The translations under genes and the position numbers were made by a program. Below, one piece after another: positions 9,456-18,954 of a stretch of DNA of 64,000 nucleotides (position 1 is its first letter; each line of letters starts with the position of its first letter). The stretch covers positions 1,488,001 through 1,552,000 of the forward strand of contig NZ_CP116968.1 of NCBI RefSeq assembly GCF_032051675.1. The letters are read 5' to 3'. The notes under the pieces were generated by a model. The model had not been told where the DNA came from. It was given only the letters and a program-made list of their open reading frames with translations, and made no database searches. This DNA comes from Candidatus Nitrospira neomarina. GTDB lineage: Bacteria; Nitrospirota; Nitrospiria; Nitrospirales; UBA8639.

Positions 9456-10814
9456 CTACGCTTTCTCCGGACAGACCTGAGGTGGACGGCTATCCGAAAT
9501 CAGACCTTTTGAAAAGATGATTTTGCCAACCTGTTTCACATTGGCGCACAAGTCACCCAATCCGGGGGTGACCAACCGAAACGGCCCGCCTCGTTCGGAA
9601 GGAAACGGCGCGCCATTCTGTTCATACACAAGAATTCCGAAGTCTGCAGCTTGCTTGATGGTCAAACAAGCTGAGAATTTTCCGTCCTGCGATTCGAAGG
9701 TCACATGGTCGGCTCCCACATTAAGGGTTACAACATCAAGTATTGCTTGAAATTTGACGCCTCGGACACTCAGCCCTGGCATCACGGTGGGCAATTCAGA
9801 CACCTGATGCGTGGCAGGAAGTTGTGCCAGCGTCGTTCGCGTAAAATTGAGAGTTTGCAAAATGGTCCCGTTCAACTCTATCGTGGCCTCGGTGGAAAGG
9901 CTGGATGCGGTCATGGCCTTAATGAATGCCGTCAACATGTCATTCATAGGGGTAGGCACCCCAAACGCCTTGCCTTGTTCGGTGATAAAACCATTCAGTT
10001 CATCAATCTCAGTGGGTCGTCCGGCCGACCAATCATCATACATCGACGTATGAATATCTCGAAGCTCTTGAGCCCATTTGACGACCTTCTCCGGCATATC
10101 CTCATCCAACGGCACACGGTGCACCGCCATGGCCACGGCCGAGACTTCCCGTACAATGGTCGCGATAACCGGTTGAAACTCCTGATGATCCAAGGCTTTT
10201 GCCACCCGATCATTCAGCAACACCGTCAGCGGGTTAAACACACAATTCCAACACATTTTCTCCCACTTGGCGCGCCGGATATCAGGATTAATGAAACAGG
10301 GAATCCCCGCCCCTTTCAATAAGGCCAGGATGGCTTGGAGTCTGGGAGTTTCCATCCCCAATGGTTCGCCAATAGTCAGCATGCCTTTCTTATAATGGTC
10401 GATCACCCCCGGCTCGGCGATCTTGCTATAGATAAATGCCACTCCGCCCACAATCCGCTCCCGGCCAAATCGGACCATTAGGGTATCCTCAATCGTCACC
10501 CCGTTTTGCAAGGTCAGAATAATGGTATCCGGTTTCAGCACCGGCTCAATCTGGTTCATTGCCTCATCCAGGTCATAGGCTTTGATCCCCAGCACAATCA
10601 GGTCCGGTGGGGGCAGCTCCTCGGGATCTGAAGCTACGGGGGGATGCACGGTAAAACTCTCACCAATCGCGCTCCGGATGGTCAGCCCGTTTTTAGCCAC
10701 GGCCTCCCTGGTACGCGGTCGCAGGAGGAACGACACATTCGGATTGTGGCGAGCCAGGTGCGCCCCAAAATATCCCCCAACTGAGCCCGCCCCCACAAAC
10801 AAAATCTCCTTCAT
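9456..10814 (-). CDS. Ketopantoate reductase-family protein with sulfite-oxidase-like C-terminal tail
   Basis: Residues 1-320 have the PanE/ApbA fold: NADP motif GAGSVGGYFGAH (7-18), then LTLQNGV and the C-terminal helical domain with a W..M..N..FNPLTVL pattern. PanE reduces 2-dehydropantoate to pantoate for coenzyme A synthesis. The protein is about 450 residues long against roughly 300 for the family. Residues 345-452 resemble the second half of a molybdopterin-dependent oxidoreductase domain: VTFESQDG, LVYEQNGAPFP, GGPFRLVTPGLGD and NVKQVGKI. The same motifs occur in the YedY-like protein at 59467-60504. The cysteine segment that binds molybdenum is absent. Whether it is a true PanE is uncertain. 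Confidence 0.8.
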   Translation of the reverse strand: MKEILFVGAGSVGGYFGAHLARHNPNVSFLLRPRTREAVAKNGLTIRSAIGESFTVHPPVASDPEELPPPDLIVLGIKAYDLDEAMNQIEPVLKPDTIILTLQNGVTIEDTLMVRFGRERIVGGVAFIYSKIAEPGVIDHYKKGMLTIGEPLGMETPRLQAILALLKGAGIPCFINPDIRRAKWEKMCWNCVFNPLTVLLNDRVAKALDHQEFQPVIATIVREVSAVAMAVHRVPLDEDMPEKVVKWAQELRDIHTSMYDDWSAGRPTEIDELNGFITEQGKAFGVPTPMNDMLTAFIKAMTASSLSTEATIELNGTILQTLNFTRTTLAQLPATHQVSELPTVMPGLSVRGVKFQAILDVVTLNVGADHVTFESQDGKFSACLTIKQAADFGILVYEQNGAPFPSERGGPFRLVTPGLGDLCANVKQVGKIIFSKGLISDSRPPQVCPEKA

Positions 10815-10905
10815 CCGATTACCTTTGATTACCTTTCCATTTTTACTGAAATTTCGCGTGATGGTTTACTTATCAACAAGCCAAATCAGGATGAGACCTG
10901 ACCAT

Positions 10906-10935
10906 TGCTGTCATCCTGAGCTTTTGCGAAGAATC
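10906..10935. repeat. Possible dispersed intergenic repeat fragment
   Basis: The intergenic sequence around TCATCCTGAGC and GAAGAATCT resembles a short repeat often seen between genes in many bacterial genomes. Only one copy is visible in this window. Nearby, the decamer GATTACCTTT is repeated directly at 10818-10840. Confidence 0.3.
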
Positions 10936-11032
10936 TGTGCCCAAAGCAACAGGCTCGGGCTCCGATGTATGACGCCAAAACAGAATCCCTCACTCTATCA
11001 GAATTGCCCCCGCTCTCCTACGGACATTTGTC

Positions 11033-11497
11033 TTACTTGGCACCATGAAACTGCAGCTGCCGCCAGGCCTCATAGACAACGACGGCAACAGCATTGCTCA
11101 AGTTTAAACTACGAGAATCGGGCCGCATGGGGATGCGCAAACGATGCGTGGGAGGAAGCGCTTCTAAAATATGGGCAGGCAAGCCCCGCGTCTCGGGACC
11201 AAAATACAAGGCATCGCCAGGCTGAAACGCCACGTCGTGATAGGGTCGCTGCCCTTTTGTGGTGATCGCAAAAATACGCGAGGGCTTTTGAGCATTAAGA
11301 TAGTCTTGGAGGGTGGGATAATCCTTCATCCGGGCCAATTCATGATAATCCAACCCGGCCCGACGGGCCCGCTTGTCATCCAACTCAAATCCTAACGGAT
11401 GAATCAAATGCAAACCGAATCCGGTATTCGCACATAACCGAATAATATTCCCGGTGTTCGGGGGAATCTCCGGTTCATAGAGGACAACATCTAACAT
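11033..11497 (-). CDS. trmL: tRNA (cytidine(34)-2'-O)-methyltransferase TrmL
   Basis: SPOUT-class methyltransferase that methylates the ribose of the wobble nucleotide in some leucine tRNAs. The start [18 protein letters not shown] is the classical TrmL N-terminus, and the knot motifs [10 protein letters not shown] and IPM...[14 protein letters not shown] near the C-terminus form the AdoMet site. The ATG at 11497 gives 154 residues, the normal length; the frame is open further upstream to 11626 but that part does not match the family. It follows the DoxX gene by 34 bases. Confidence 0.92.
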   Translation of the reverse strand: MLDVVLYEPEIPPNTGNIIRLCANTGFGLHLIHPLGFELDDKRARRAGLDYHELARMKDYPTLQDYLNAQKPSRIFAITTKGQRPYHDVAFQPGDALYFGPETRGLPAHILEALPPTHRLRIPMRPDSRSLNLSNAVAVVVYEAWRQLQFHGAK

Positions 11498-11531
11498 TAC
11501 TAGTGCTTCAGCAAGTTCATTATTCGAGAAG

Positions 11532-11894
11532 TCATTGATCTCCTGCATGCTTTCCAGGCGTTTCTCTAATTGCCCAAGCCAACAAAAGCAGAAGACCAAG
11601 CAGCACAAGTGGAACCGGCACAGCACCCATTTCTCCAGCTCTCAGGTGTGTCAGCGTTGCACCGACCATGGTGATGCTCAAGACCCCAATGCCATACCAT
11701 TGGGTCCTGGGAATAAACAAACAGAGTCCGCCGCCGACTTCAATGATCCCGGTCAAATACAGAAACCAGAAGGGATATCCCCATTGCGCAAAATGTTCGA
11801 CTTGGGATGGGCTGCCCATGAGCTTGGCTCCCCCTGCCGCAATAAAAAAAATCCCTAATAGCACACACAGGAAAATTTTCATCACGCGCTTCAT
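11532..11894 (-). CDS. DoxX-family membrane protein
   Basis: About 120 residues with four hydrophobic segments. The motif [16 protein letters not shown] at the start and [16 protein letters not shown] in the middle are typical of the DoxX/DoxD-like family. Members are inner membrane proteins of often unknown function, some linked to quinone-dependent thiosulfate oxidation. The ATG at 11894 begins the first membrane helix directly; the frame extends to 11939 without a clear ribosome-binding site. Confidence 0.8.
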   Translation of the reverse strand: MKRVMKIFLCVLLGIFFIAAGGAKLMGSPSQVEHFAQWGYPFWFLYLTGIIEVGGGLCLFIPRTQWYGIGVLSITMVGATLTHLRAGEMGAVPVPLVLLGLLLLLAWAIRETPGKHAGDQ

Positions 11895-12455
11895 GGCATC
11901 GCCAACCCATTTAAAAAAGAAAGATCTGAGCCCAACCAAGCTCTTACTCTTAAACCTTTTTCAATACGACAGAACAACAGACGACTCGTAGTATATGCAA
12001 GACTCTCGTTTTTCCCATTTCTGCACCTCCTTGTCATCTTAACGATTACACCGGTTAGAGCCAGTTTCGATTCCGTCCTTGCGCAAAAGCCGAGTGACCA
12101 TAGGTGCAGCATGCTGAAGAAGAGAGTTGATAAGCCAGGTTCATTCAGCAAATCGGAATGGTTGTCCTTGGGACAAAAAGCATCGAGTCGGGCGGAGAAT
12201 CCCTTTACGCCTCCAGCGAATCACGCCCATGGCCGAGCATCCCGCGCAGGCCAGGGGGAGATTTCTGCTGGATGGGGACATGGATCGCAAGGCCCGTATT
12301 CATTAGCTCCTGATGAGCGGGCGCATTTCTGTGTTGACGCCGAGCGATAGGGCTGAGAGGCACCGCCTTTTTGCGGCGCCCTTCTCAGACCATTGATTGA
12401 GTAAATGTTTTTCGTGGTCCAAGGTCAAATTCAGCTTAATTTGTCAGGAGCACCT
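11895..12455. other. Gene-free interval with GC-rich structured segment
   Basis: About 560 bases without a convincing gene. From about 12190 onward the sequence becomes GC-rich and contains several inverted repeats, ending in the hairpin at 12353-12388. One open frame on the plus strand (12111-12350) translates to a composition that does not look like protein. It may be a decayed insertion or an RNA gene. Confidence 0.45.
12353..12388. other. Strong hairpin without U-tract
   Basis: CTGAGAGG pairs with CC-C-TTCTCAG and the inner CCGC pairs with GCGG around a CTTTTT loop. There is no T-run after it on either strand, so a simple intrinsic terminator is not supported. Confidence 0.5.
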
Positions 12456-12701
12456 CTATGTTTCTTCTTCTCCAATTTGCTCAGTCGAGGTTGTTAGCCA
12501 CTTTTTGCCGGTACTACTTTCAACGTAATAGACCGGCTTCTCATTTCGTAACATATCGGAAAGATAGACGGCATTCTCCTTTGGGGGAAACCAATTCACA
12601 TTTTTCCAAACTCCAGACACTTTATAGTGAAAAATAAACCAAGGACGCTGTTGTTCCAAGTCATACCGGAGAACATAGTTTTCGACCATATGAACAGCCA
12701 T
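12456..12701 (-). CDS. Small hypothetical protein rich in aromatic residues
   Basis: An 81-residue protein that I do not recognise. It is soluble, has four Trp residues and patterns such as ENYVLRYDLEQQRPWFIFHY and KPVYYVES, and ends in acidic residues. The ATG at 12701 has an excellent ribosome-binding site (AGGAGGAAGGAG), which strongly supports it as a real gene. It stands alone, with gene-free DNA on both sides. Confidence 0.7.
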   Translation of the reverse strand: MAVHMVENYVLRYDLEQQRPWFIFHYKVSGVWKNVNWFPPKENAVYLSDMLRNEKPVYYVESSTGKKWLTTSTEQIGEEET

Positions 12702-12942
12702 GATGAACTCCTTCCTCCTGAAATTTTGCATGACGGTTAACACAAATCTCGTAATGCTATTCCTGAGCTATCACCCCCTTTTCAATCCTGCTTAGGAATG
12801 ATTGAATGGATTGGCATAGTATGCGAGATCATTCTATGCTGTCGGTGTAACACGACTGCGATTCTTTCGAAAAATACACAATAGTCTCTTTAAACCATAC
12901 TGCCAAAGCTGCGAAGCGGAATCCGCTCACGTCATTTACTTC

Positions 12943-14529
12943 TCAGCTCCACGGTCTTGCTTCGATGCGTAACGTTCCAACCAGGCCAGGACGAGCGTTC
13001 TGCTCGATGGGAATATCGAAGGCAATGCCGGAATTCGGTTTTCCCTTGATGAGAGGACGCGAGTCGACCTCTTTGCCGGGTTTGCCGGGATTCATGTCCT
13101 GGTAGCCATATTTGATGCGCCATCCACTCGGACTTTCTTTATCGGGAAAGGCCTCGACCAGAATCAGCTCACGATAGATAAACCCACCCTCGTAGTGCCG
13201 CTTCATGAAGAGCAAGCCATCCACGACGTAATCGGGTACCAGCACCTTGATGTCGAAGGCAAAGCTGACAGACTTGGACGATTTAACGCTTTTACTCGGG
13301 TCCAGAAAAATGGAGAAGAGGTGTGGACTCTTCGTGCGGTCGGGCTTGCGTTTGGTACCAGCCTTTCCGGGAAAGAGTTCATCGTAGCTCCGGAAGATCG
13401 CCGAACTCTCACGCACCTCGCGCCGCGTCATCTGCCACTGACAGCCGCGCACGCTGGCGGCAATTTCGAACTGATACGACGCCCGCACTGTCTTACCGTC
13501 GTCAAGTGCCTTTTGCACCTCCACCGGTAACGTGATGTCGTCGATGTTCAGAATGCCATCCACGCGTAATTTACCGAACAGGAACCGCGTGAGGTTCTGG
13601 TAGCCTTCCTCGGAGTTCACAATACCGTAATGGCCCGAATGGCTCCTGTGCACAAACGCGCGGGGCGAACTCACATCCTTGCCGTTGGGACCCGCGCCAT
13701 GCGTGGTGGCATTCTCGATGCGCACCAGCCCGTCGCTGGCATCGCCCGCCGCCCACGCCGAGATGCCGCCGGCCACGGTATAATCGCGTGAATCGGTGCC
13801 GACCAGATTAAAGATGCGCTCGGGCGGAAAGTTTTTCACCACCGAGACGTCATTACCCTTGGGCACCGCAAGGTAGGAGGCCATCTTGTCGCGATTGAAA
13901 TTATTGATATCGCCGAACGAGAGCCAGCCCGGAACATTGCGTACGATCCGCATGTCAATGCCATTGTGAGGCGTGGCATAGGTAAAGACTTTATCAACCG
14001 CACCTCGCGCCTCCGCTGAGCCGAGTTTCGTATTCTGCAGAAAGGCCCGGCAGATCAGCCCTCCCATGGAGTGCGCCACGAGATACACACGATAGTCGTT
14101 GGGCGTGACTTTATTGGCCTTATTCGCACAGACCTTTTCGCGCAGGCGCAGAATGAGAGTGCCCAGGCCTTTGGCGAAGTGCTCGATGGGCGGCGTCTTG
14201 CCATCCCCAAAGTCTTTCGAGGCTTCATCGTAATAGCGGTAGATGATAATCGAGCGATATGGGACGGGATACTCGGTACGCTCAGCTAACACGAGGTCGT
14301 CTCCATCCACAAAAACATCCTCATATTCGTGGTCGCTCATTAACCGCACGAGGGGCGACTCAAAATAAAAACGCTTCACGTCGCCGGTCCAGGCCGTGCG
14401 CGATTTGGTCGAACCGATATTAAATCCCATATAAGGGTCGGCCACCGTTTCCTCAATCTCGCTCTGTGTCGCTGCGAAGCCACGGACATAGATAATCGGG
14501 TGGTAGGGATGCTGCGCGGATGTCGTCAT
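12943..14529 (-). CDS. Alpha/beta hydrolase (lipase/esterase-like), possibly acquired
   Basis: A 528-residue protein with an alpha/beta hydrolase core. PIIYVRGFAAT at residues 11-21 is the usual first strand and oxyanion region. The nucleophile is S154 in VAHSMGGL, and a candidate catalytic His lies in RSHSGHYGI near residue 298. The C-terminal 220 residues form an additional beta-rich region of unknown type. No signal peptide is visible, so it is probably cytoplasmic. GGAGGT eight bases before the ATG supports the start. By eye its codons are more GC-rich at third positions than those of its neighbours, and it is flanked by gene-poor DNA, which hints at horizontal transfer. Confidence 0.78.
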   Translation of the reverse strand: MTTSAQHPYHPIIYVRGFAATQSEIEETVADPYMGFNIGSTKSRTAWTGDVKRFYFESPLVRLMSDHEYEDVFVDGDDLVLAERTEYPVPYRSIIIYRYYDEASKDFGDGKTPPIEHFAKGLGTLILRLREKVCANKANKVTPNDYRVYLVAHSMGGLICRAFLQNTKLGSAEARGAVDKVFTYATPHNGIDMRIVRNVPGWLSFGDINNFNRDKMASYLAVPKGNDVSVVKNFPPERIFNLVGTDSRDYTVAGGISAWAAGDASDGLVRIENATTHGAGPNGKDVSSPRAFVHRSHSGHYGIVNSEEGYQNLTRFLFGKLRVDGILNIDDITLPVEVQKALDDGKTVRASYQFEIAASVRGCQWQMTRREVRESSAIFRSYDELFPGKAGTKRKPDRTKSPHLFSIFLDPSKSVKSSKSVSFAFDIKVLVPDYVVDGLLFMKRHYEGGFIYRELILVEAFPDKESPSGWRIKYGYQDMNPGKPGKEVDSRPLIKGKPNSGIAFDIPIEQNARPGLVGTLRIEARPWS

Positions 14530-14804
14530 GAAGGTACCTCCGAATTACGGTTGGGCGAATGTCAGTGTGAACTAGCCTTCTTCTGTTCCAGTTTATTTTC
14601 CATCGCAGATGCGAGAATCGGCTGAGAGGAGATTTTTGGTCAATTCAGGAAATTAGTCAAGGTGTGAAGAGGAAAAAGAAGAACTAGAAGGGTCAGCAAG
14701 ACAGCAGGAAGATTTGGAATTTCGCATTCACTCTTGATAGGGTATATCTACTACGTTCTTGATGGCCGGAGAGACCAGATTCGTCCAACCCAATGGAGCG
14801 TTCT

Positions 14805-15800
14805 ATGCTTCACAGTCTCAGCCGATGCAATCCGAGCAGACTTCTTTTCTTTTTCTCCCCACGATACGAACATGAACGAAATGCCGAGCGGCCACGGCAG
14901 CGATTAGGGATCCGATACCTGAGGCCTGCTCGGAGCGCGTCTGTCCTGCTGATCAGTCTGACCCTGACGATTTCTCTCACGGATAGACTGTGGGCACATG
15001 AGGAGCCGCTGACCAAGTCCTCATGGTCGCAGGAGGATCAAAAAATCCTACAGAACATTCAGACCATACTCGTCGCCGGCACTGTCCAAACGTGGTTGAA
15101 TGTGCCGAGTCCACCCTACAATGTGGGGGTGACCTTGAAACTCAAACTGGAAGATGCGGGGTTTCAGGTGGTCTTTGATCCCAAGCAACCACATGATGCG
15201 ATGCTATACATTCAATATGAGGAAATACCCAGCGGACAGTTTCAGGTATTGGAACAAGCGACGGCTATCCGCTACGACATGAAGCTGGTGCATGACCGTT
15301 TAGGCAAAATCTTTTCACATCACTTTGAAGCAGAACCCAATGCGGTTCCCCTCGGAAGTCTGTATTGGGACGCGATTGGTAATCTGGAGGAAGATCCGTA
15401 TTACTGTTTTGTTGGAGATCTGATTCGGGGACATATTGATCGGGACCAGAATGCACAGGAGATGTTAATGGAGGTGTTGGTAAGGCCCTTTACCCAAAAA
15501 GAGTTGGTGAATGCGGCCGGAGCCCGGGGAGCGACTCAGGCTATTGTCCAACAACGCGCCAGGTTGAATATCATTCAGGAACTCGGACAGGGGGCATTTC
15601 ATACCCCTGAAGCGCAAGCAGTCTTATGGACGGTTGCCAAAAAAGCGCAACCCACTGAACGGGGGGCCGCCATGACCCAACTTGGCGAGATTGGCGACAC
15701 CACGTTTCTCTCTCCACTCTCAACATTGTTGGAAAAAGAAACCGATCCCGAAGTGCGGTCGGCTGCGGAGCATGCGATCCAACTCATTGAATCCCGGTAA
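14805..15800 (+). CDS. Exported protein with C-terminal HEAT-like repeat
   Basis: A 331-residue protein with a hydrophobic segment at about residues 45-60, followed by a possible cleavage site at LWAHEEP. This is an unusually long N-region for a signal peptide, so the true start may be further in. The middle (TWLNVPSPPYNVGVTLKLKLEDAGF) is unrecognised. The last 90 residues look like HEAT-repeat helices (GAAMTQLGEIGDTTFLSPLSTLL). Start ATG 14805 has GGAG six bases upstream; an ATG at 14793 lacks one. The function is unknown. Confidence 0.7.
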   Translation: MLHSLSRCNPSRLLFFFSPRYEHERNAERPRQRLGIRYLRPARSASVLLISLTLTISLTDRLWAHEEPLTKSSWSQEDQKILQNIQTILVAGTVQTWLNVPSPPYNVGVTLKLKLEDAGFQVVFDPKQPHDAMLYIQYEEIPSGQFQVLEQATAIRYDMKLVHDRLGKIFSHHFEAEPNAVPLGSLYWDAIGNLEEDPYYCFVGDLIRGHIDRDQNAQEMLMEVLVRPFTQKELVNAAGARGATQAIVQQRARLNIIQELGQGAFHTPEAQAVLWTVAKKAQPTERGAAMTQLGEIGDTTFLSPLSTLLEKETDPEVRSAAEHAIQLIESR

Positions 15801-15959
15801 CGTACACGAGAAAAAATTTCACGTGGGTATAGCAGTCCTGTAGCGGTAGCCCTCGCAAATAATCTTCCTGAAGCATTTCCAGCCTCTGGTTTGATCATTT
15901 TTGCAACTTCCCGCACGGCACATTCCTACTGCACAATCCACAGTCTTCTATTGAGAAAA

Positions 15960-17267
15960 TCACCCTGCCCGCCGCAGCAGATAGTATCCCGAAATCCCAC
16001 CTATCAACGAGGCCAGTAGGATGCCTAACTTGGCTTGGAGGATCAATACGTCATCGTTGAAAGCCAGTCCGGTGATAAACAGCGACATCGTGAACCCCAC
16101 CGAAGCAAGCATCGCAGCACCAAAGAGATGCCGCCAGCCGGTCTGTTCCGGAAAAGAGGCCCACCGCAAATGAATCAGGAGGAAGCACATGCCCATGATG
16201 CCCAACACCTTTCCTCCGAGCAGTCCCGATGCCACTCCTAATGTGACCGGACTGGCCAACTGATTCATGAAGTCAGCCGGAAAGCTGATGCCGGCATTCG
16301 CCAACGCAAAGACCGGCATCACCACAAACGCCACGAAGGGGTGCATGCCATGTTCCAGCCGTTGGAGCGGAGTCAGTGCCTCCCTGGCCACCGCGCGAAT
16401 GTCTTCAAGCACATGGAGTTGCTCATCTGTCACCAGAGTCAGGTCATTGCTTTTGGCTGTCTCGAATCTGTCCCCCAATGTTTTGATGCGTGAAACGAAT
16501 CCCTTGTCCGAGATTTTCACATTGGCAGGAATCGTGAACGCGGCCAGCACCGCGGCAATGGTGGCATGCACTCCTGATAAGAGAAACGCCAGCCACAGGC
16601 CGCCGATTCCCAGCAGTCCATACCACAGAATGTTGCGGACACCCAGCAGGTTGGACGTCACCAGCAGGATCATGAATCCCGCACCGGCCGCCAGATTGAT
16701 GAGATCGATGTGTGATGTATAAAAAACTGCAATGACCAGCACCGCGCCCAGGTCATCCGCGATCGCAAGAGCGGTCAGAAATACTTTAAGTGATAAGGGG
16801 ACCCTGTTGCCCAACAGGGAGATGATGCCGAGCGCGAAGGCGATATCGGTCGCCATGGGAATGCCCCATCCGTCACTGGCGTCGCCCGACGAATTGAACG
16901 CCAGATAGATCAACGCCGGCACAACCATGCCGCCTACCCCCGCTGCGATAGGGAGCAGCGCATCACGGGGATTGCTTAGTTCACCCGCCATGATCTCGCG
17001 CTTCAGTTCCAACCCGATCACAAAGAAGAAGACAGCCATCAACCCATCATTGATCCAATGGTGCAGGGTCTTGGTGATCACGAAATCGTTAAATCCGACT
17101 GAGATTTCGTTGTCCCAAAGATGGTGGTAGGCGTCCGCAAAGGGAGAATTGGCCACGATCAATGCCAGCAGGGCGGCAACGAATAGCACCATGCCACTGG
17201 TGGTCTGCCTGCCAAGAAAGCTGTTAAGGGGATCTGTCAGCCAAGTATCAACTGGAGTTTTCTTCAT
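15960..17267 (-). CDS. nhaA: Na+/H+ antiporter NhaA
   Basis: Electrogenic sodium/proton antiporter of the inner membrane, for pH and salt homeostasis. It has about 12 membrane segments over 435 residues. The ion-binding aspartate pair is in ALAIADDLGAVLVI, and the N-terminal FFFVIGLELKREIMAGEL motif is characteristic. A cytoplasmic loop of about 50 residues around TLVTDEQLHVLEDIRAVAREAL is somewhat longer than in E. coli NhaA. It is transcribed away from the gene-free stretch at 17268-17665. Confidence 0.96.
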   Translation of the reverse strand: MKKTPVDTWLTDPLNSFLGRQTTSGMVLFVAALLALIVANSPFADAYHHLWDNEISVGFNDFVITKTLHHWINDGLMAVFFFVIGLELKREIMAGELSNPRDALLPIAAGVGGMVVPALIYLAFNSSGDASDGWGIPMATDIAFALGIISLLGNRVPLSLKVFLTALAIADDLGAVLVIAVFYTSHIDLINLAAGAGFMILLVTSNLLGVRNILWYGLLGIGGLWLAFLLSGVHATIAAVLAAFTIPANVKISDKGFVSRIKTLGDRFETAKSNDLTLVTDEQLHVLEDIRAVAREALTPLQRLEHGMHPFVAFVVMPVFALANAGISFPADFMNQLASPVTLGVASGLLGGKVLGIMGMCFLLIHLRWASFPEQTGWRHLFGAAMLASVGFTMSLFITGLAFNDDVLILQAKLGILLASLIGGISGYYLLRRAG

Positions 17268-17665
17268 GCTTCGAAACTACCATGAAGGACGGGCATGTGA
17301 AACCGGATGCCGGAACGATTTCTTATGGCACGGAATCTGCGTTCCTCAACTTCCTAATATCCTTGTGCAGTATGCCCAATACCATCTGGGACAATGCCAT
17401 CACCTATCATGCCGCCGAACATTGGGGCAGGCGCCACCACACGTACCACCGCACAGTGGGGGGCATTCACATCAAGATGAGGGTCATGAAGGATCAACGA
17501 GGGAGATAATGGAATTCTCTTGTATAGAAAATTCGATCGGACCACGCAGACAGTGACCGGCGACCATATGCTTCTGGCAGGCCTCATCCACCTCTATCCA
17601 CCGGGGATCCTGAACCGGATGCGGGCCAGGGAGAGAAACCTGAGACTCAGCAAGGCTCTTCTCTC
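17268..17665. other. Gene-free interval between nhaA and DUF4412 gene
   Basis: About 400 bases. Several short open frames exist on both strands, but none has a ribosome-binding site or a recognisable protein pattern. The promoter of nhaA probably lies in the left part. Confidence 0.5.
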
Positions 17666-18499
17666 CTATTGCCCCATGGGAGTAGAAAGATTTTTCGGCA
17701 AGAAATCTTTTTTGACATAACCGTTGGGAGGGTCAAATTCCTTCGCGGCGACCGACTTCTCCTCTACTCCGGTCAACCGGCTTTCTGTGACAATGGTCCC
17801 ATTGGAGAAAATTCTCGTGAACACCGGGTAGCCTTCAATCTTCCCTAGGGATTCAAAAAACGACGCTGGACCTCCACCACCTTTGAATGCTCCTTGCCAG
17901 ACCTCCTGAGAAAAGGCAGCCATATCTTGAAACACGCCTCGGGCTTCCTGGCTGCCGGGAACCTGCTTCCAATCACTCACGCAATGTTCTGCAACTTTTT
18001 CGTTTCCCCGCCAGGTTTCATATTTCACACACGGATAGCCATTGATGGTCTGCCTTTCGCCCGTTTTTTTGACCTGCATCTCGACCTTCCCGCCCAACAT
18101 GGCAGGATTAATCCCCTGCCCGGCAAACATCTTTTCCATCATGGCTCGTCGTTCCGGTGGCATATTCTTCAACATTTCCTGCATCTTTTCCATGGCCGGG
18201 TTGATCTGTTGGCCAAGACTGACCATCGTGGCCTTGTCCATCGCACGCCAGGTGTGATCTCCATGATTGATCAGCAGAATTTCCTCCAGATCGCCTCGAT
18301 AAATAACTGTAGATTGCGTGGTTCCCGCCTCATTGATCGTCATTTTCAGTTTCTTCCCGTCAACCGTCATCGCGTCGATTCTGGAAGGGACCGCTGTCCG
18401 ATTGGGAAAGGTGGTCTCGACATGAAAAACCACGCCTGCACAGACCGTGGTCTGAATACCCAGCACCAACCCGCCCACAAGACCCAGAACCTTCACCAT
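17666..18499 (-). CDS. Exported DUF4412-type protein
   Basis: A 277-residue protein with a cleavable signal peptide (VLGLVGGLVLGIQTTVCAG). The mature part begins VVFHVETTF and contains DGKKLKMTINEAG and YRGDLEEILLINHGDHTWRAMDK, matching the DUF4412 pattern of periplasmic proteins. A Met-rich stretch at about residues 95-130 (MEKMQEMLKNMPPERRAMMEKM) could bind metal ions such as copper; this is inference. AGGAGG five bases before the ATG at 18499 decides the start. Confidence 0.75.
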   Translation of the reverse strand: MVKVLGLVGGLVLGIQTTVCAGVVFHVETTFPNRTAVPSRIDAMTVDGKKLKMTINEAGTTQSTVIYRGDLEEILLINHGDHTWRAMDKATMVSLGQQINPAMEKMQEMLKNMPPERRAMMEKMFAGQGINPAMLGGKVEMQVKKTGERQTINGYPCVKYETWRGNEKVAEHCVSDWKQVPGSQEARGVFQDMAAFSQEVWQGAFKGGGGPASFFESLGKIEGYPVFTRIFSNGTIVTESRLTGVEEKSVAAKEFDPPNGYVKKDFLPKNLSTPMGQ

Positions 18500-18781
18500 A
18501 TCAACCTCCTGACGCGTGATAGATGGCACAACCTGCTACTTTGACAAATGGAAACACTAAGACCCGTCAATTTCTCAAAATTCTACCCGATTCACAAGGC
18601 ATTTTATTGTGGAAAAGCTTTAACGCACGCTTCTCCCACCTGCCATTTTGATCCCACCAAGAATCATTTTTCATACAGAGAGCTAGGAATTGGTTTCCCC
18701 TTCCTGGTAAAAGAAGTATAGACAGGTAAGGCTCGTTAGACGACCACCCCACATAACCGACAGGCAGACATCCCTTAAAAG

Positions 18782-18803
18782 AGGTCACGAGTTGTCGTGA
18801 CCT
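18782..18803. other. Perfect nine-base-pair inverted repeat
   Basis: AGGTCACGA and TCGTGACCT flank a four-base GTTG loop. On the minus strand it is followed by CTTTTAA, a weak terminator-like tail. It could be a protein-binding operator or part of an RNA structure. Confidence 0.6.
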
Positions 18804-18923
18804 TTCACGGTTTCGTCATCATGGTCAGGGACCATATGCTGCCCGGCGCGACACGACCATCGGGTCGCGGGGTAGGACAACGGTAAGAAGGCCCAGTCTC
18901 TTAAAGGTGAGGCCAACCAGCCC

Positions 18924-18954
18924 AAGGAAGACGGTTTCCACCGTCCCTTCTTTT
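18924..18954 (+). terminator. Terminator-like hairpin upstream of helicase gene
   Basis: AAGG, a two-base bulge and GACGGT pair with ACCGTC and CCTT around a TTCC loop, and CTTTT follows. It sits 93 bases before the helicase start, so it would end a short RNA or act as an attenuator. Confidence 0.6.

Noticed and set aside
12111-12350. Plus-strand frame in the GC-rich gene-free segment
   Set aside because: Translation lacks hydrophobic-polar periodicity and there is no ribosome-binding site.
12301-12390. Hammerhead ribozyme-like CTGATGAG and TPP-like GGGCTGAGAGG motifs
   Set aside because: The hammerhead GAAA partner and the second conserved TPP segment are both missing, so neither class is supported.
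17149-17556. Plus-strand open frame with a His-rich end
   Set aside because: It begins inside nhaA on the opposite strand and the His-rich part has no start or recognisable metal-binding pattern.
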